A stretch of DNA of 9,250 nt, from positions 1 to 9,250 of the forward strand of contig JAFTBT010000036.1 in NCBI GenBank assembly GCA_017455085.1, in the 5' to 3' direction. Each line of letters opens with the position of its first letter. Positions within the stretch are counted from its first letter, which is position 1. Of this stretch, positions 6,990 to 9,250 are shown piece by piece. Position numbers and translations under genes: made by a program. Below the pieces are notes generated by a model that was not told where the DNA came from, made no database searches, and worked only from the letters and a program-made list of their open reading frames with translations. The stretch is from Synergistaceae bacterium. Lineage in GTDB: Bacteria; Synergistota; Synergistia; Synergistales; Aminobacteriaceae.

Positions 6990-8520
6990 CTACAGCTCTC
7001 CTTCTTCCGCCTCGTGGTACTCCTTGCCTTCTGCCTCTGCCTTATCACGTCCGCGCAAGTTAGTGATCACCGTATACGTGCAGAACACCACCGCTATCAC
7101 CAAAAACGCCAGCGAGATCGGCCGCTCAATGAATATCATCCAGCTTCCGTGTGAGGCATACAATTCCATGCGCATATTCTCCTCAAACATTGAGCCCAGT
7201 ATGAACCCGATTATCAGCGGTGTACTCGGAATCTTGAAGCACTTGAACATAAGCCCCAACAGCTCGAAGAATAACACACACTGCACGTCAAACACTCTGC
7301 TGTTGCTGGAATACGCTCCTACGCAGCACATTATCATGATGGTGGGAAGTAATATGTGTTTAGGAATGTCGAGCACTTTCGCGAAGATTCTCATTCCCGC
7401 ACGCTCAAAGATCAGCATGAAGACACTCGCAATTATCAACACAAAGTATATCCCGTACACGTACACTCCGCTCTTGTCGAAGATCAACGGCCCGGGGTTT
7501 ATGCCATGCACCAGCAAGCCCGCCCAAGAACACCGCAGCTACTGTGTTGCCGGGAATGCCCATGCACAGCAACGGAACTAGTGAGCCGCCGATGACTGCA
7601 TTGTTCGAGGTCTCGGACGCTATTATGCCGTCAATGATCCCTGTACCGAATTTTTCGGGGTGCTTTGAGCGCGACTTCTCCGCTGTGTAGGCCAAGAGTC
7701 CCGCTGTAGATCCGCCTATGCCCGGAAGAATCCCTATCACTATTCAGATGATTGACGAGATTATTGCGTTGGGTATCTGCTGGATGAACTCTAGTATTGA
7801 GATTCCGTAGCCCTTAAGGTGATATTTTTTCTGCTCCAAATGCCGAGATAGACTCCTGCGTCCGAAAACCGCAAGAATAATATCCGTTACCGCGAACACT
7901 CCGATCAACAGCACAGTGATATCGAATCCGTTGAGTAACTGGTAGTTCCCGAAAGTGTAGCGCACCTTCGTATCAATGGGAGCCATCCCGACCATAGAGA
8001 GGGCTAATCCTGTGAGGCCTGCAATGAGTCCGTTGAGGAGGTCTTTACCTGAGAGAGCAGCTATTATCGTGAGGGAAAACACCGCCACAGAAAAATACTC
8101 TGCCGGCTCGAAAAGCAAGCACACTTTTGCGAGCATGGGGCTGATGAACATTAACGCCAGTATTCCCATTACTGACCCTATGAATGAGTACAGTATGCCC
8201 ACTCCGAGCGCACGGCCTGCTTCGCCTTTTTCCGCCATAGGTCCGCCGTCAAACACCGTAGATATTGACGAGGGAGTCTCGGGAATCTTGAGGAGTATTG
8301 CGGAGATTAGGCCTCCAGAAATTCCGCCCATGTACAGCCCCACGAGCAGGGCTATTCCGCATGTGGCCTCGAGGCTGAACGTCATCGGCAGGAACAGTAC
8401 GACCGCCATTGTTGCACTGAGTCCGGGAACTGACCCGAAAATTATTACGATTATCGTACCTACCCAGATCAGGAACAGGCATATCGGGTTAAACACGTTA
8501 GCAAGTGCTGCAGTTACCAT
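6990..8520 (-). pseudogene. tctA: TctA, large membrane subunit of a tripartite tricarboxylate transporter
   Basis: The full reading is about 510 codons, the usual TctA length. TctA is the large multi-pass subunit of cation-coupled carboxylate importers with a periplasmic binding protein. The first half shows VPGLSATMAVVLFLP, YMGGISGGLISAILLKIP and STVFDGGPMAEKGEAG; the second half repeats the PG signature as ILPGIGGSTAGLLAY, followed by SLVPLLCMGIPGNTVAAVFLGG and VHGINPGP. An in-frame TGA at 7744-7746 interrupts AIISSII/IVIGILPG where Gly is expected. An extra base near 7515-7518 shifts FLGGL/LVHGINPG. In the conserved IPGTPS motif the Gly is Glu (KIPETPSS, about residue 81). The start is the ATG at 8520 with a strong GGGAGGTG (8528-8535), 15 bp after tctB. 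The C-terminal tail is acidic and cytoplasmic-looking. As it stands the protein cannot be made whole. Confidence 0.9.
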
Positions 8521-8535
8521 AAATACGCACCTCCC

Positions 8536-8996
8536 TTAGAATCCAAGAATGCCCACAGGAAGCGGCATCTTTATCACGAACACGAACAGTGCATCAACAG
8601 CTACAGGCAGTAACACCGAAACTATTGCGAACAGTAGAATTTTCCGGTTGGTCTTGTCGCTGAGGAGTAGCATCTGGAAAAATAGATACACTGCGCTCGC
8701 AACTATGACCCCCACAGGCTGGAACGCCAGCATATACAGCACCATTAGTATTATTCCCAGAAAAAGTCCTGAGCAAACACTATTTTCTTGTTCTCTGACT
8801 TCAGGCCGGTAAAGATTGAGTATAGTAATTTGCTTGCTCCGGTTACGATAATGCACCAGTCTATCAGCGTAGGAATAAACGCCGAGCCGACATCAGTACG
8901 AATGACTCTGCGTACGCCCTTCACGTAGTAGATTATTGCTGCGCCGAAAGCTATCACTATGATTGAGCATAGAATATCGCGCATTTTGTTGGTCAT
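8536..8996 (-). pseudogene. tctB: TctB, small membrane subunit, one frameshift
   Basis: About 153 codons, typical of TctB, which has four membrane segments and pairs with TctA. The first part, MTNKMRDILCSIIVIAFGAAIIYYV ... LLYSIFTGLKSENKKIVFAQ, holds the first two segments. The frame then shifts at a GG run (8768-8769 on the plus strand), where one G appears lost. The second part reads GLFLGIILMVLYMLAFQPVGVIVASAVYLFFQMLLL ... ILLFAIVSVLLPVAVDALFVFVIKMPLPVGILGF, with the last segments and the PLPxGxLGF-like end often seen in this family. The ATG at 8996 has GGGAGGAAAA about 7 nt upstream. It lies between tctC and tctA in the usual order. A one-base assembly error would restore the gene. Confidence 0.85.
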
Positions 8997-9023
8997 GAGT
9001 TTTCCTCCCTATAGTAATAATAA

Positions 9024-9055
9024 TCCGCCTGCACTCTTCGTTAAGTACAAGCGGA
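9024..9055 (-). terminator. Intercistronic hairpin between tctC and tctB
   Basis: TCCGCTTG and CAGGCGGA (8 bp with one G.T pair on the minus strand) flank a 16-nt loop and are followed by TTATTATTAC, a weak U-tract. It lies 18 bp after the tctC stop and 27 bp before the tctB start. It may be a partial terminator or an RNA stabiliser that keeps the binding protein in excess over the membrane subunits. The plus strand also has ATTTTT after the stem. Confidence 0.5.
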
Positions 9056-9073
9056 CAAATTTTTACGTCTCTG

Positions 9074-9250
9074 CTAGTCTATAGCGGCTAACCCTGCTTC
9101 GAGTTCCTTGACTTCTTCGGGGTCTTCCTTGTTCATCTGTGCTGCGTCCCTGTAGAGAGGCTGTGCGTAATAGACCTTCAACGTCTCCGCAAAGCTGGAA
9201 TCATTAAGAACTATATCCTTGCAGATTCCGGCGAGCTTGTCGACAATGGC
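9074..9250 (-). CDS. tctC: TctC, substrate-binding protein, C-terminal part
   Basis: The last 58 codons run in from beyond the window edge: AIVDKLAGICKDIVLNDSSFAETLKVYYAQPLYRDA ... VKELEAGLAAID, ending in TAG at 9074-9076. The pattern of a late helix, an FAETL-type strand region and a C-terminal acidic helix with ELEAG is that of periplasmic TctC/Bug proteins, which capture the carboxylate for TctAB. Position upstream of tctB and tctA supports the call. No damage is seen in this part. Substrate cannot be judged, because the binding pocket is outside the window. Confidence 0.75.
   Translation of the reverse strand, partial: AIVDKLAGICKDIVLNDSSFAETLKVYYAQPLYRDAAQMNKEDPEEVKELEAGLAAID

Noticed and set aside
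3297..7746. Stop codon reassignment (TAA/TAG to Glu, TGA to Gly)
   Set aside because: All three stops would need new meanings. The intact genes in the window end normally at TAA or TAG with terminators nearby, and contain none of these codons inside. Frameshifts and deletions in the same genes fit decay better.
7024..8539. Long plus-strand open frames of 185 and 187 codons opposite tctA
   Set aside because: They are antisense shadows of a gene with clear TctA motifs; the translations are low in recognisable motifs and have no proper ribosome binding sites.

Overview
The window looks like an accessory region of an anaerobic bacterium of moderate GC content. The TctA/TctB sequences, the RraA-like and DHAD-like proteins and the small cyclophilin-fold protein have a Synergistota or Clostridia flavour. 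That placement is an impression from protein style and is low confidence. Most of the window is one degraded carboxylate-uptake and hydroxy-acid catabolism locus on the minus strand, with a short plus-strand unit at the left end.

Left end, plus strand: a 28-bp tandem array (1-196), a sigma70-like promoter (about 236-266), an RraA/HMG-aldolase-like gene with two compensating frameshifts (349-1050), a rho-independent terminator (1091-1120), and an intact secreted cyclophilin-fold protein (1142-1549). These genes converge on a minus-strand unit that ends at a terminator near 1557-1588. That unit has an intact amidohydrolase/deacetylase-type metallohydrolase (1603-2754) preceded, 5 bp away, by a broken HNH nuclease (2760-3700). 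The nuclease has a PUA/EVE-like N-terminal half, one frameshift, one in-frame stop and a His/Tyr-rich linker containing a 78-bp-spaced duplication. Its TTG start and ribosome binding site lie inside the first unit of a 77/79-bp alternating tandem array (3689-4118).

The rest is a minus-strand locus read from right to left: tctC (partial, runs off the window), a hairpin, tctB (frameshift), tctA (in-frame TGA plus frameshift), a terminator, a remnant of a second RraA-family gene, a heavily broken dihydroxy-acid dehydratase (ilvD-like), and a D-2-hydroxyacid dehydrogenase with an in-frame TAG and a lost catalytic arginine. If the genes were whole, the TctABC importer would bring in a carboxylate, the dehydratase and RraA-type lyase would process sugar-acid or hydroxy-acid intermediates, and the dehydrogenase would interconvert a 2-oxo and a 2-hydroxy acid. 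The substrate cannot be read from the sequence.

The most striking property is the style of damage. Six of seven in-frame premature stops sit where a Glu or Gly codon is expected and need only one G-to-T change (GAA/GAG/GGA to TAA/TAG/TGA). Most frameshifts are one-base changes in short mononucleotide runs. This could be a decaying locus with an oxidative-type mutational signature, or partly a sequencing artefact; raw reads would decide. I do not see a new defence or mobile system, but the two tandem arrays and the repeat-embedded nuclease start are worth a second look.
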